The position numbers and the translations under genes are program-made. From positions 1 through 14,969 of the forward strand of contig CANEUR010000006.1 in assembly GCA_947441875.1 (NCBI GenBank): DNA of 14,969 bases. Direction: 5' to 3'. Source of the DNA: Rickettsiales bacterium (lineage in GTDB: Bacteria; Pseudomonadota; Alphaproteobacteria; Rickettsiales; UBA1997). A model generated the notes under the pieces. It saw only the letters and a program-made list of their open reading frames with translations. It was not told where the DNA came from and ran no database searches. Positions within the stretch are counted from its first letter, which is position 1, and each line of letters starts with the position of its first letter. Shown piece by piece: positions 6,724 through 13,441 of the stretch.

Positions 6724-8823
6724 ATGCACCACAATTATTTCAACTATCTACAACAAAAAATAAGTATTTTACCTGGGATTGGCGAAAGTTTGGCAAAATA
6801 TTTAAAAAAACTATTAAACAACGATTGTTTATTTGATTTATGCCTGCATTTGCCAAGCAAAGTTGAGCCAATTACTCAAACTATAGATTTTCACTTACAA
6901 AGCAAGCAACTAGCAGTATTAAGCGGAGTGGTACAAACACATCAAGAACCTCAAAATAGCAAACAACCTCATAAAATTGTATGCCAAAATCAAAATTATT
7001 ATTTTAGTTTAGTATTTTTTAAAATTTTCCCAAGCCAACTACAAACAATGAAAATCGGGCAAGAAATTGCTGTTCTTGGTTATGTAAATAAAAATTTTAG
7101 TGGCTTTGAAATTTTACATCCCATTAAAGTTGTGCCTCTCAAACAAATAAAGTTTTTACCTAAAATTCACCTCACCTACCCTTTAAGCGCTGGTATTACT
7201 AATCAGTTAGTGATAAATAAAATTCAACAAATTCTTGTTAAAATGCCTATTGATGCCATTGAGTGGATTTCACCTCAAATCAAACAACAACATAATTGGC
7301 AAGGTTTTTATGCTTCTATCAAATCTCTACATCAAGCTGTAGCCCAAACTCAAATAGAAAACCCCTATTGGCCTGCCCGCAGAAGATTAGCTTTTGATGA
7401 ACTTTTAGCTTGGCAACTTGCCACTTTAATGACCAAACAAAAACTTGTAGTAGCTAGCAAAAATATCATTTGCCATGATCACCATCTGATAAATAATTTT
7501 ATTGCCTCCCTGCCCTTTTCTCTAACTCTTTCACAACAACAAGTGAGTCAAGAAATTTCTGCCGATATTTTATCAAACAAACCAATGTTTAGGCTTTTGC
7601 AAGGCGATGTTGGCAGTGGCAAAACAGTGGTAGCAATTATTGCTTGCTTGCAAGCGATTTCTTGCCAAAAACAAGTGGCGGTTCTTGTTCCTACAACTAT
7701 TTTAGCACTGCAACATTTTAAATATTTTTCACAACTTTTACAACAATTTAATATCAAAATTGGTTTATTGATTTCAGATCTAAAAAAAACCGCCAAACAA
7801 AAACTCCTAAAACAACTAAAAAATCAAGAACTCGATTTAATAATTGGCACCCATGCCCTACTTGAACCAGAGGTTGAATTTGCTAATTTGGGCTTAGCAA
7901 TTATAGACGAACAACACCGTTTTGGAGTAACACAAAGACTCACCATAACTCAAAAAGGCAACAACATCGATTTACTACTGATGAGTGCCACTCCTATTCC
8001 GCGCAGTTTGATGATGGCAATTTATGGCGATACTGCAATAAGTGTTATTCAGAAAAAACCAATGCAACGTAAAAAAATCACCACTTTGTTAATGTCTAGT
8101 AAAAAAATTACCGAATTAAGTCAATCATTACTAAAATTTCTTGATAAATCAGAAAAAGTTTATTGGATTTGCCCTGCCATCGAAGAAAAAGAAATTACAG
8201 AAGAAATTTTTGAAAACAACACTATAAATCTTACTTCGGTACAACCTCGTTATAATGAGTTAATTAAGATAATTCCTGCCAAGCATTTGGCGGTGCTACA
8301 CGGCAAACTAAAAGATCAAGAAAAAGATGCTGTAATGTTAGAATTTGCCGATATTAACAGTGAGAAAAAAATTTTAATCGCCACCACAGTAATTGAAGTA
8401 GGAATAGATATAAGCTCTGCCACTACAATTATTATTGAAAACGCCGAAAATTTTGGATTGGCTCAACTGCATCAATTAAGAGGAAGAGTTGGTAGATCTG
8501 ATTTATCTTCGTTTTGCATTTTACTTTATAACAATACTCAACCAAAACAACGCTTACAAATTTTAAAACAATCTGATGATGGTTTTTTTATTGCCGAACA
8601 AGATTTAAAATTAAGAGGAAGTGGCGAAATCATTGGCACCAAGCAAAGCGGATTTCCTGAGTTTAAAATTGCTAATCTTGCTATTGATTATGATTTATTA
8701 GCAATTTGCCACAAACACGCCACAGAAATTTTAGCAAGCAACAACAACGAGATGTGGCAAATTTACCAACAACTAATGACTATTTTTAATTACCAAAACT
8801 GCTTAGATTACTGCCGTGGTTAA
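6724..8823 (+). CDS. recG: ATP-dependent DNA helicase RecG
   Basis: RecG is a double-stranded DNA translocase that remodels stalled forks and branch-migrates recombination intermediates. The 699-residue product is near full length. It has an N-terminal helical and OB-fold wedge region, including LPGIGESLAKYLKKL at 16-30. The helicase core follows, with Walker A GDVGSGKT at 294-301, DEQH at 395-398, SATPIPR at 421-427, ATTVIEVGID at 553-562 and the LHQLRGRVGRSD motif VI at 582-593. The C-terminal IIGTKQSGFPEF at 636-647 is the RecG-specific TRG-type tail region. It is transcribed alone, behind a 329-bp gap and convergent with the next gene. The ATG at 6724 has no visible Shine-Dalgarno sequence. 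Confidence 0.97.
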   Translation: MHHNYFNYLQQKISILPGIGESLAKYLKKLLNNDCLFDLCLHLPSKVEPITQTIDFHLQSKQLAVLSGVVQTHQEPQNSKQPHKIVCQNQNYYFSLVFFKIFPSQLQTMKIGQEIAVLGYVNKNFSGFEILHPIKVVPLKQIKFLPKIHLTYPLSAGITNQLVINKIQQILVKMPIDAIEWISPQIKQQHNWQGFYASIKSLHQAVAQTQIENPYWPARRRLAFDELLAWQLATLMTKQKLVVASKNIICHDHHLINNFIASLPFSLTLSQQQVSQEISADILSNKPMFRLLQGDVGSGKTVVAIIACLQAISCQKQVAVLVPTTILALQHFKYFSQLLQQFNIKIGLLISDLKKTAKQKLLKQLKNQELDLIIGTHALLEPEVEFANLGLAIIDEQHRFGVTQRLTITQKGNNIDLLLMSATPIPRSLMMAIYGDTAISVIQKKPMQRKKITTLLMSSKKITELSQSLLKFLDKSEKVYWICPAIEEKEITEEIFENNTINLTSVQPRYNELIKIIPAKHLAVLHGKLKDQEKDAVMLEFADINSEKKILIATTVIEVGIDISSATTIIIENAENFGLAQLHQLRGRVGRSDLSSFCILLYNNTQPKQRLQILKQSDDGFFIAEQDLKLRGSGEIIGTKQSGFPEFKIANLAIDYDLLAICHKHATEILASNNNEMWQIYQQLMTIFNYQNCLDYCRG

Positions 8824-8857
8824 ATAATGGTAATCGGCATAACTTGGTATTTTTTAA

Positions 8858-8930
8858 GGATTGTTGTGTTTTTAAATTTATAAAGATACTCAATTAAAAG
8901 CAGTATAACTAACGATATAACCAACAATCC
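8858..8930. repeat. 9-bp perfect inverted repeat around a 55-base spacer, recG 3' region
   Basis: GGATTGTTG at 8858-8866 is the exact reverse complement of CAACAATCC at 8922-8930. This fills most of the 122-bp gap between the convergent recG and BI-1 genes. If transcribed from either side it would close a large loop. A chance match is possible, and no function is recognised. Confidence 0.4.
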
Positions 8931-8933
8931 CAT

Positions 8934-8959
8934 AAAGAAATGATATTAGTTTCTTTTTT
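8934..8959 (+). terminator. Possible recG terminator hairpin
   Basis: AAAGAAA at 8934-8940 pairs with TTTCTTT at 8950-8956 around a nine-base loop and runs into further T residues to 8959. The stem is AT-only apart from one G-C pair, so it is a weak candidate. It overlaps the 3' end of the convergent gene. Confidence 0.3.
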
Positions 8960-9665
8960 CGCCAAAAAGATGTAAAAGATGAACGAATAAATTAATAAAA
9001 TCCATATATAAATTCAAAGCACCCCAAAGAGCAATTTTATTAACTTGCTCAGAATCGGAATGAGCGAACTGAAAATAATTTTCTTTGATTTTTTGAGTAT
9101 CGTATGCAATTAAACCAATAAAAATAAATACTGCAATAACTGAGATTATTAATTGCAAACCACTACTTTTTAAAAAGATATTTACTAAAGAAGCAATTAA
9201 AATGCCAATAACACCCATAATTAAAAAAGAACCAAAACTGGTTAAATCTTTTTTAGTTGTGTAGCCGTATAAACTCATTAAACCGAAGGTAGAAGAGGTA
9301 ATAAAAAATATTCTTACAATACTTTGAGCAGTATAAATTAAAAATATTGAAGACAAAGAAACACCTATTGCACCAGCATAAACATAAAGAAAAGTGCGAA
9401 TTTGTGAACTGGTTAAAGAATTAAATTTAAAACTTACAAACAAAACCAAAGCCAATGGAGCAAAAATAACTAACCATTTTAAAGGAGTGCCAAAAATTGC
9501 TTGCATTAAAGCAGGAGATTGAGATAGTAAAAACGAAACTAACCCAGAAACAATTAAAGCGATAGACATATGTTTGTAAACATTTGCCATATAATCGCGA
9601 AGGGCAGAATCATAAGTTGAACTAGAAGCAGAACTTATAAAAGAAGAATTGTTTTGCTGAAACAT
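8946..9665 (-). CDS. Bax inhibitor-1 / YccA family membrane protein
   Basis: This 239-residue protein is mostly made of about seven hydrophobic helices after a short polar serine-rich N-terminus (residues 1-25). Family hallmarks are the NVYKHMSIAL entry to the first helix (a YxxM-like start), the AYDTQKIKENY loop after the sixth helix, and the C-terminal ALWGALNLYMDFINLFVHLLHLFG, which matches the conserved A(L)xLYLDFINLFxxLLxLFG ending. Bacterial BI-1/YccA proteins are inner-membrane proteins; YccA interacts with the FtsH protease and other relatives act as calcium-leak channels. Which applies here cannot be told from sequence. It is convergent with recG. Its promoter must lie in the hairpin-rich gap at 9666-10030. 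Confidence 0.93.
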   Translation of the reverse strand: MFQQNNSSFISSASSSTYDSALRDYMANVYKHMSIALIVSGLVSFLLSQSPALMQAIFGTPLKWLVIFAPLALVLFVSFKFNSLTSSQIRTFLYVYAGAIGVSLSSIFLIYTAQSIVRIFFITSSTFGLMSLYGYTTKKDLTSFGSFLIMGVIGILIASLVNIFLKSSGLQLIISVIAVFIFIGLIAYDTQKIKENYFQFAHSDSEQVNKIALWGALNLYMDFINLFVHLLHLFGEKRN

Positions 9666-9692
9666 AAAATAAAAATTTTAGTTAATGGACCA

Positions 9693-9703
9693 TTGCATCA
9701 CTA
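9693..9703. repeat. Short intergenic repeat match R5
   Basis: TTGCATCACTA here is the exact reverse complement of TAGTGATGCAA at 11712-11722, and resembles the end of R1. At 11 bases it would be marginal alone; it is listed because the same motif recurs in the other long gaps. Confidence 0.35.
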
Positions 9704-9732
9704 CATTTGTTTTAATTTTTTGCTATGTTTTC

Positions 9733-9750
9733 AGGTAAGAAATTTTACCT
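9733..9750. promoter_or_regulatory. 18-bp near-perfect palindrome upstream of the BI-1 gene
   Basis: AGGTAAGAAATTTTACCT is self-complementary except for one G-T position. It lies 68 bases upstream of the BI-1 gene start, within its likely promoter region. The size and symmetry would suit a dimeric regulator's operator, but no regulator is known here and it could equally be a short RNA hairpin. Confidence 0.35.
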
Positions 9751-9751
9751 A

Positions 9752-9786
9752 TTTTTAGCTTCATATCAAACATATTAAGCTAAAAA
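9752..9786. repeat. 10-bp perfect inverted repeat, intergenic
   Basis: TTTTTAGCTT at 9752-9761 is the exact reverse complement of AAGCTAAAAA at 9777-9786, around a 15-base loop. It begins two bases after the AGGTAA palindrome and ends 13 bases before repeat fragment R3. It lies between divergent genes, so it is not at a gene 3' end. A bidirectional regulatory hairpin or mobile-element remnant is possible. Confidence 0.45.
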
Positions 9787-9798
9787 GTAGTTGAAATT

Positions 9799-9850
9799 TA
9801 TACCAAAAATGGCAAAAAAATAAAATATAATTTAGTGGTGTAGCAGTTCC
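9799..9850. repeat. Intergenic repeat fragment R3
   Basis: This starts TATACCAA and ends TGGTGTAGCAGTTCC (9836-9850), which differs from the end of R1 by three transitions in 15 bases. Between them, AAATGGCAAA and AAAATATAATTTAGTG parallel the internal sequence of R1. The spacing is shorter than in R1, implying deletion or insertion. Confidence 0.45.
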
Positions 9851-9953
9851 TTAATATTTGGTTTTGTTGAGTTTTGCTTGCAATCAAAAAAACAACTACT
9901 TAAAAATAATAACTCACAAAAAAACAAATGCAAGTAAGATTTTAAAAAAATTA

Positions 9954-9981
9954 TTGACTGTATAAATTTTAATGATAACAT
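9954..9981 (+). promoter_or_regulatory. Promoter candidate for the 10031 gene and ubiB
   Basis: TTGACT (9954-9959) is followed after 16 bases by TAACAT (9976-9981). This leaves about 50 bases to the ATG at 10031. The fit is moderate in a very AT-rich background. Confidence 0.35.
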
Positions 9982-10030
9982 TTTGTTAAATCTAGAACAA
10001 TTTTTTATTTAAAAAATCTAAACTCTGTTT

Positions 10031-10441
10031 ATGTCACAATCTCTTTTGCCTTCACAATTTCGTGTTTTACTTATTTATAGCTCCGCAGCTCTTTCATTAA
10101 CTTTAATGATGTTACTACTTAATATAATCACCATACCAGAAATCATTCAAGTTTTAGGGCTTTCTCCTCACGGAGTAGAAGCTAAAGTAATTACTAATAT
10201 TTTAATTAGAATACAAGAAGTAACTAATAATATTATAGATATTATTGCCAAGTTATTTTCGAAAGTTCTAAATAGTTTTGGTATGGGCGATATTGATATT
10301 TCTAAAATTAAAATTAAACCAGGTACTCATGGCATCCCTCCTGTTGAAGAGGTTGGGGTGGGGGTTGGCGAAATACCTACTGAAAATATTGGATCTGAAC
10401 AAAATGAACAATGCGACAAAAATGGTATTTGCTCTTATTAA
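10031..10441 (+). CDS. Small membrane-anchored protein of unknown function
   Basis: This 136-residue protein has one long hydrophobic segment at about residues 12-38 (LLIYSSAALSLTLMMLLLNI). An amphipathic stretch at 55-85 is rich in I, N and K and could bind membrane. A flexible Gly/Val/Pro/Glu tail (VGVGVGEIPTENIG) ends in a CDKNGIC cysteine pair at the C-terminus. I do not recognise it. It shares its last 38 bases with the start of the ubiB-like gene in another frame, so the two are probably cotranscribed and may be translationally coupled. The ATG was chosen because it is the first in the frame and sits behind a promoter candidate. Confidence 0.65.
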   Translation: MSQSLLPSQFRVLLIYSSAALSLTLMMLLLNIITIPEIIQVLGLSPHGVEAKVITNILIRIQEVTNNIIDIIAKLFSKVLNSFGMGDIDISKIKIKPGTHGIPPVEEVGVGVGEIPTENIGSEQNEQCDKNGICSY

Positions 10442-11714
10442 TCTATTTCGTTTATTTTTACTTTTTCTTATCGCTATATTTTTTTATCCTTTTTATAAAG
10501 AGAAATTAGTTTATTGGTTTTTTTATAAAGCTGGCCCTTCTTTTATTAAGTTAGGCCAAGTTTTATCGGTAAGAGCCGATTTAATTGGGCAAGATTTAGC
10601 AAATCAACTAGCTAAATTTCAAGATCAAACAAAGCCTTCTTCCCATAAATTAATTAAAAAAATTTTACAAAAACATTTTCAAAATATTGATGATATTTTT
10701 TTAACATTTAATTATCAACCAGTTGCCTCGGCTTCTATTGCCCAAGTTCATAAAGCTCAATTAAAAAACGGTTCTGTGGTAGCAATAAAAATTTTACATC
10801 CAAATATTAGAAAGGTTTTTTATCGCGATATCAAAACAATTTATTTTCTTGCAAAAATTGTGAATATTTTTAGCAATTTTTATGCCAAAAATATCACTGA
10901 TATTGCCAACTTACTTAGTGAGGTTGCAAAATTTGAATTAAATCTTTTGCAAGAAGCCTCAAATGCTTCACAATTAAAAGAAAATCTAGCCGGTTTATCT
11001 GGTTTCTATGTGCCAAAAATTTTTTGGCATTATTGTTCTTGCGAAATTATGGTAAGCGAATGGCTTGATGCTATTCCTTTTTCCGATAAAACAGCAATTG
11101 CCAATAGCAATGCCAATAAAATTGAGGTGGCAAAAAATTTGGTTTTAAGTTATTTTCACCAAGTTTATGAAGATGGTTTTTTTCATGCCGACATGCATCC
11201 TGGTAATTTATTTTTACTAAAAAATGGCAATATTGCAGTTGTTGATTTTGGCATCATGGGTAAAATTAATAAAAAAACTCGGTTAATTATTGCCAAAATA
11301 CTCATTGCTTTTTTGCATAAAAATTATTTACAAGTTGCTAAACTGCACATCGAAGGCGATTTTGTTCCAACAAACACTAATTTGCAAGATTTATCTTTGG
11401 CATGCAGGCAAATTGGCGAAATGATAGTAGATATTGATGTTAAATCAATATCTTTAGCTAAACTACTTTCGGCATTAATTGAAATGACTAAAAACTACCA
11501 AATGTCGGCAAAACCAGAGTTACTTTTGTTGCAAAAAACCTTGTTGCTAGTAGAAGGTGTAGGGGTTGCTTTAAATCCAAATTTAAATATTTGGAATTTA
11601 GCTCGACCATGGGTAAAAAACTGGGCAAAAAATAATATTGGTTTTGATGCCAAATTAAAAGATGCCCTACTTGATATCTTTTATTTTATTAAAAATAAAA
11701 TAAAAGAAAATTAG
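10404..11714 (+). CDS. ubiB: UbiB-like ABC1/ADCK atypical kinase
   Basis: UbiB is an atypical kinase/ATPase required for ubiquinone synthesis at the inner membrane. Numbering from this start (436 residues), family motifs are the KxGQ loop GPSFIKLGQ at 44-52, VASASIAQVH at 107-116 (alanine-rich nucleotide loop), AIK129, HADMHPGN at 261-268 with D263 and N268, and DFG at 281-283. The ExD motif reads ELN at 178-180, with Asn for the usual Asp. It is shorter than E. coli UbiB (546 residues). The two C-terminal membrane helices are missing, whereas residues 8-30 are strongly hydrophobic. The frame stays open back to 10278, but that extension overlaps the upstream gene widely and is not UbiB-like. 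An ATG at 10422 is equally possible. The TAG stop lies at the edge of a repeat. Confidence 0.85.
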   Translation: MNNATKMVFALINLFRLFLLFLIAIFFYPFYKEKLVYWFFYKAGPSFIKLGQVLSVRADLIGQDLANQLAKFQDQTKPSSHKLIKKILQKHFQNIDDIFLTFNYQPVASASIAQVHKAQLKNGSVVAIKILHPNIRKVFYRDIKTIYFLAKIVNIFSNFYAKNITDIANLLSEVAKFELNLLQEASNASQLKENLAGLSGFYVPKIFWHYCSCEIMVSEWLDAIPFSDKTAIANSNANKIEVAKNLVLSYFHQVYEDGFFHADMHPGNLFLLKNGNIAVVDFGIMGKINKKTRLIIAKILIAFLHKNYLQVAKLHIEGDFVPTNTNLQDLSLACRQIGEMIVDIDVKSISLAKLLSALIEMTKNYQMSAKPELLLLQKTLLLVEGVGVALNPNLNIWNLARPWVKNWAKNNIGFDAKLKDALLDIFYFIKNKIKEN

Positions 11715-11753
11715 TGATGCAACATTCACCTAAATATGGGAATTGGTATAATT
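11712..11753. repeat. Intergenic repeat fragment R4
   Basis: TAGTGATGCAACA at 11712-11724 includes the ubiB stop codon and matches R1 and R5. GAATTGGTATAATT at 11740-11753 is an exact inverted 14-base match to R2. The orientation of the two parts relative to each other differs from R1, as expected for pieces of a palindromic element. Confidence 0.5.
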
Positions 11754-11821
11754 CTTGACAACAACAAAAAAACTTACAAATAACTAGTTGCAAAAATTAA
11801 AATAAGCAATAAAATTTAGGG

Positions 11822-11827
11822 TATAAT
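11822..11827 (+). promoter_or_regulatory. Perfect -10 box upstream of folD
   Basis: TATAAT at 11822-11827 lies 34 bases before the folD ATG. No good -35 box sits at 16-18 bases. A consensus TTGACA at 11755-11760 is too far upstream to pair with it. The -10 box is the best promoter candidate for the folD run. Confidence 0.4.
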
Positions 11828-11861
11828 ATTTCTTTATGAATTTTACCTAAACGTTTTCTAT

Positions 11862-12752
11862 ATGGTGGCAATAATTATTAATGGTCTAGAAATTTCTAAG
11901 CAAATGAAGTCTAAAATAACTTTGCAGGTTGAAGAAATCAAAAAACAATTTCATATCACCCCTACTTTAGCTGTTATTTTGGTAGGCAACAATCCTGCTA
12001 GCGAAATTTACGTGAGTAACAAAGAAAAATCTGCCCATGCTGTTGGCATGAACTCTATCCAATTCAAAATGGCATCCGATATTTCCGAATCCGAATTAAT
12101 AAATAAAATAATTGAGTTAAACGAAAACAAAAATGTACATGGTATTTTGGTGCAGTTACCACTACCAAAACACATTAACCAGGCTAATATTATCAGCGCT
12201 ATTAATCCGCTAAAAGATGTAGACGGTTTTCATATTGTTAATGTTGGCAAACTTTCAGTAGGAAATATTGAAGGGCAAGAAAAAGCTATTATACCATGCA
12301 CTACTTTGGGTTGTATGCATTTAGTAAAAACAATTTATGGTAATAATTTATCTGGTTTAAAAGCTCTTGTTATTGGATCATCTAATATTGTTGGTAGACC
12401 ACTAGCAAGGCTTTTAATGCTTACTGGTTGCACCGTTACTACTGCAAATCGTCACACTATTAATTTAAAAAGTGAGTGTTTAAGAGCTGATGTCATTTTT
12501 TCTGCCACAGGGGTGCCTAATTTAATCACTGCTGATATGGTGCATGAAAATTCGGTTATTATCGATATTGGCATTGTAAGAGTTGTTGCCGAAAACGCCA
12601 AAACTAAAATTGTGGGCGATGTAGATTTTGAAAATGTTAAAAAAATTGTTAAAGCTATTAGCCCAGTTCCTGGTGGCGTTGGCCCTATGACCATCGCCTA
12701 TTTATTACAAAACACACTTGATTGTTGTTTGCAACAAATTTCTTTTAGTTAA
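11862..12752 (+). CDS. folD: Bifunctional methylenetetrahydrofolate dehydrogenase / cyclohydrolase FolD
   Basis: FolD interconverts 5,10-methylene-THF and 10-formyl-THF, linking C1 units to purine, thymidylate and formyl-methionine synthesis. The 296-residue protein is normal length. Motifs are Y50-V-S-N-K54 (catalytic YxxxK), VQLPLP at 97-102 with Q98, KDVDGF at 118-123 with D121, the Rossmann motif VIGSSNIVGRP at 170-180 (E. coli FolD has GASNIVGRP), and the C-terminal PVPGGVGPMT. All key catalytic residues are present. The gene starts a plus-strand run behind a TATAAT box and is followed after two bases by the TPR gene. GTG directly after the ATG could also serve as the start. Confidence 0.97.
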   Translation: MVAIIINGLEISKQMKSKITLQVEEIKKQFHITPTLAVILVGNNPASEIYVSNKEKSAHAVGMNSIQFKMASDISESELINKIIELNENKNVHGILVQLPLPKHINQANIISAINPLKDVDGFHIVNVGKLSVGNIEGQEKAIIPCTTLGCMHLVKTIYGNNLSGLKALVIGSSNIVGRPLARLLMLTGCTVTTANRHTINLKSECLRADVIFSATGVPNLITADMVHENSVIIDIGIVRVVAENAKTKIVGDVDFENVKKIVKAISPVPGGVGPMTIAYLLQNTLDCCLQQISFS

Positions 12753-12754
12753 AT

Positions 12755-13438
12755 ATGATAAAACTCAACAAAATAAATATTTTTATCCATAATATTATTA
12801 ATAAAATACAAAAAACTTTTCTGCAAAATACAAAAATCATCATTGCTTTATTAGTTTTATTATTAGTTTTTACAACAATATTTTTTGGCTATTTACAACA
12901 TCAAAATAATATATCCAAAAAATTTTCAACTCTTTTACATCAGGCAATTGTTTTGCAAGAAACTAATCCAATTGAAGCAAAACAAAAAATTATCGATATT
13001 TATCAAAATAAAAAAACTCCTATCAACATAAAACAAGTAGCTGGTTTGCGCTATGCTTCGGCACTTATCGATACCAAAAAAAAAGAGGCAATAGAAATTT
13101 ATCAACAACTTATAAAATGTTCTAGTTGCGATTTATATTTACAAGAACTACCTAAATTATTATTGGCAAAAACTCTTATTTCACAAGAATCTTTGCCAGA
13201 AAATATTAAAAATATCAACACACAGCTACAAAACCTCGAATCTAGTTCTCGGCTTTTTCGCTATCATATTGCCGAACAGAGAGGTTATTTTGCTATTACT
13301 CAAAATAATTTAGCCGAAGCTTATCAAATATTTGAATCTATCGCCAAAAATCCCGATACCGAAAAAAATCTTAAAAATAGAGCCGAAAATTTACTTTCAT
13401 TTATTATCAATAAAGGTTATCAACCAAAATCTTCTTAA
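12755..13438 (+). CDS. Membrane-anchored TPR-like protein (YfgM-type architecture)
   Basis: This 227-residue protein has a single N-terminal transmembrane segment at about 28-47 (IIIALLVLLLVFTTIFFGYL) preceded by a lysine-rich cytoplasmic tail. A helical periplasmic domain of TPR-like repeats follows, for example residues 56-85, 99-120 and 172-215, with NNLAEAYQIFESIAKNP typical of a TPR helix pair. Architecture and length resemble YfgM/tetratricopeptide proteins and the DUF2659-type proteins I associate with Rickettsiales. I could not confirm the family by search. A role as a periplasmic or translocon-associated scaffold is inference. It lies 2 bp after folD and 3 bp before pdhC, so it is likely cotranscribed with both. 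Confidence 0.75.
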   Translation: MIKLNKINIFIHNIINKIQKTFLQNTKIIIALLVLLLVFTTIFFGYLQHQNNISKKFSTLLHQAIVLQETNPIEAKQKIIDIYQNKKTPINIKQVAGLRYASALIDTKKKEAIEIYQQLIKCSSCDLYLQELPKLLLAKTLISQESLPENIKNINTQLQNLESSSRLFRYHIAEQRGYFAITQNNLAEAYQIFESIAKNPDTEKNLKNRAENLLSFIINKGYQPKSS

Positions 13439-13441
13439 AAT

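Noticed and set aside
10278..10403. N-terminal extension of the ubiB-like gene
   Set aside because: It overlaps the upstream gene in a different frame for over 120 bases and has no UbiB similarity; later ATGs at 10404 and 10422 fit better.
11755..11760. TTGACA box before folD
   Set aside because: No acceptable -10 box occurs 16-18 bases downstream, and the good TATAAT is more than 60 bases away, so I did not call it a promoter.
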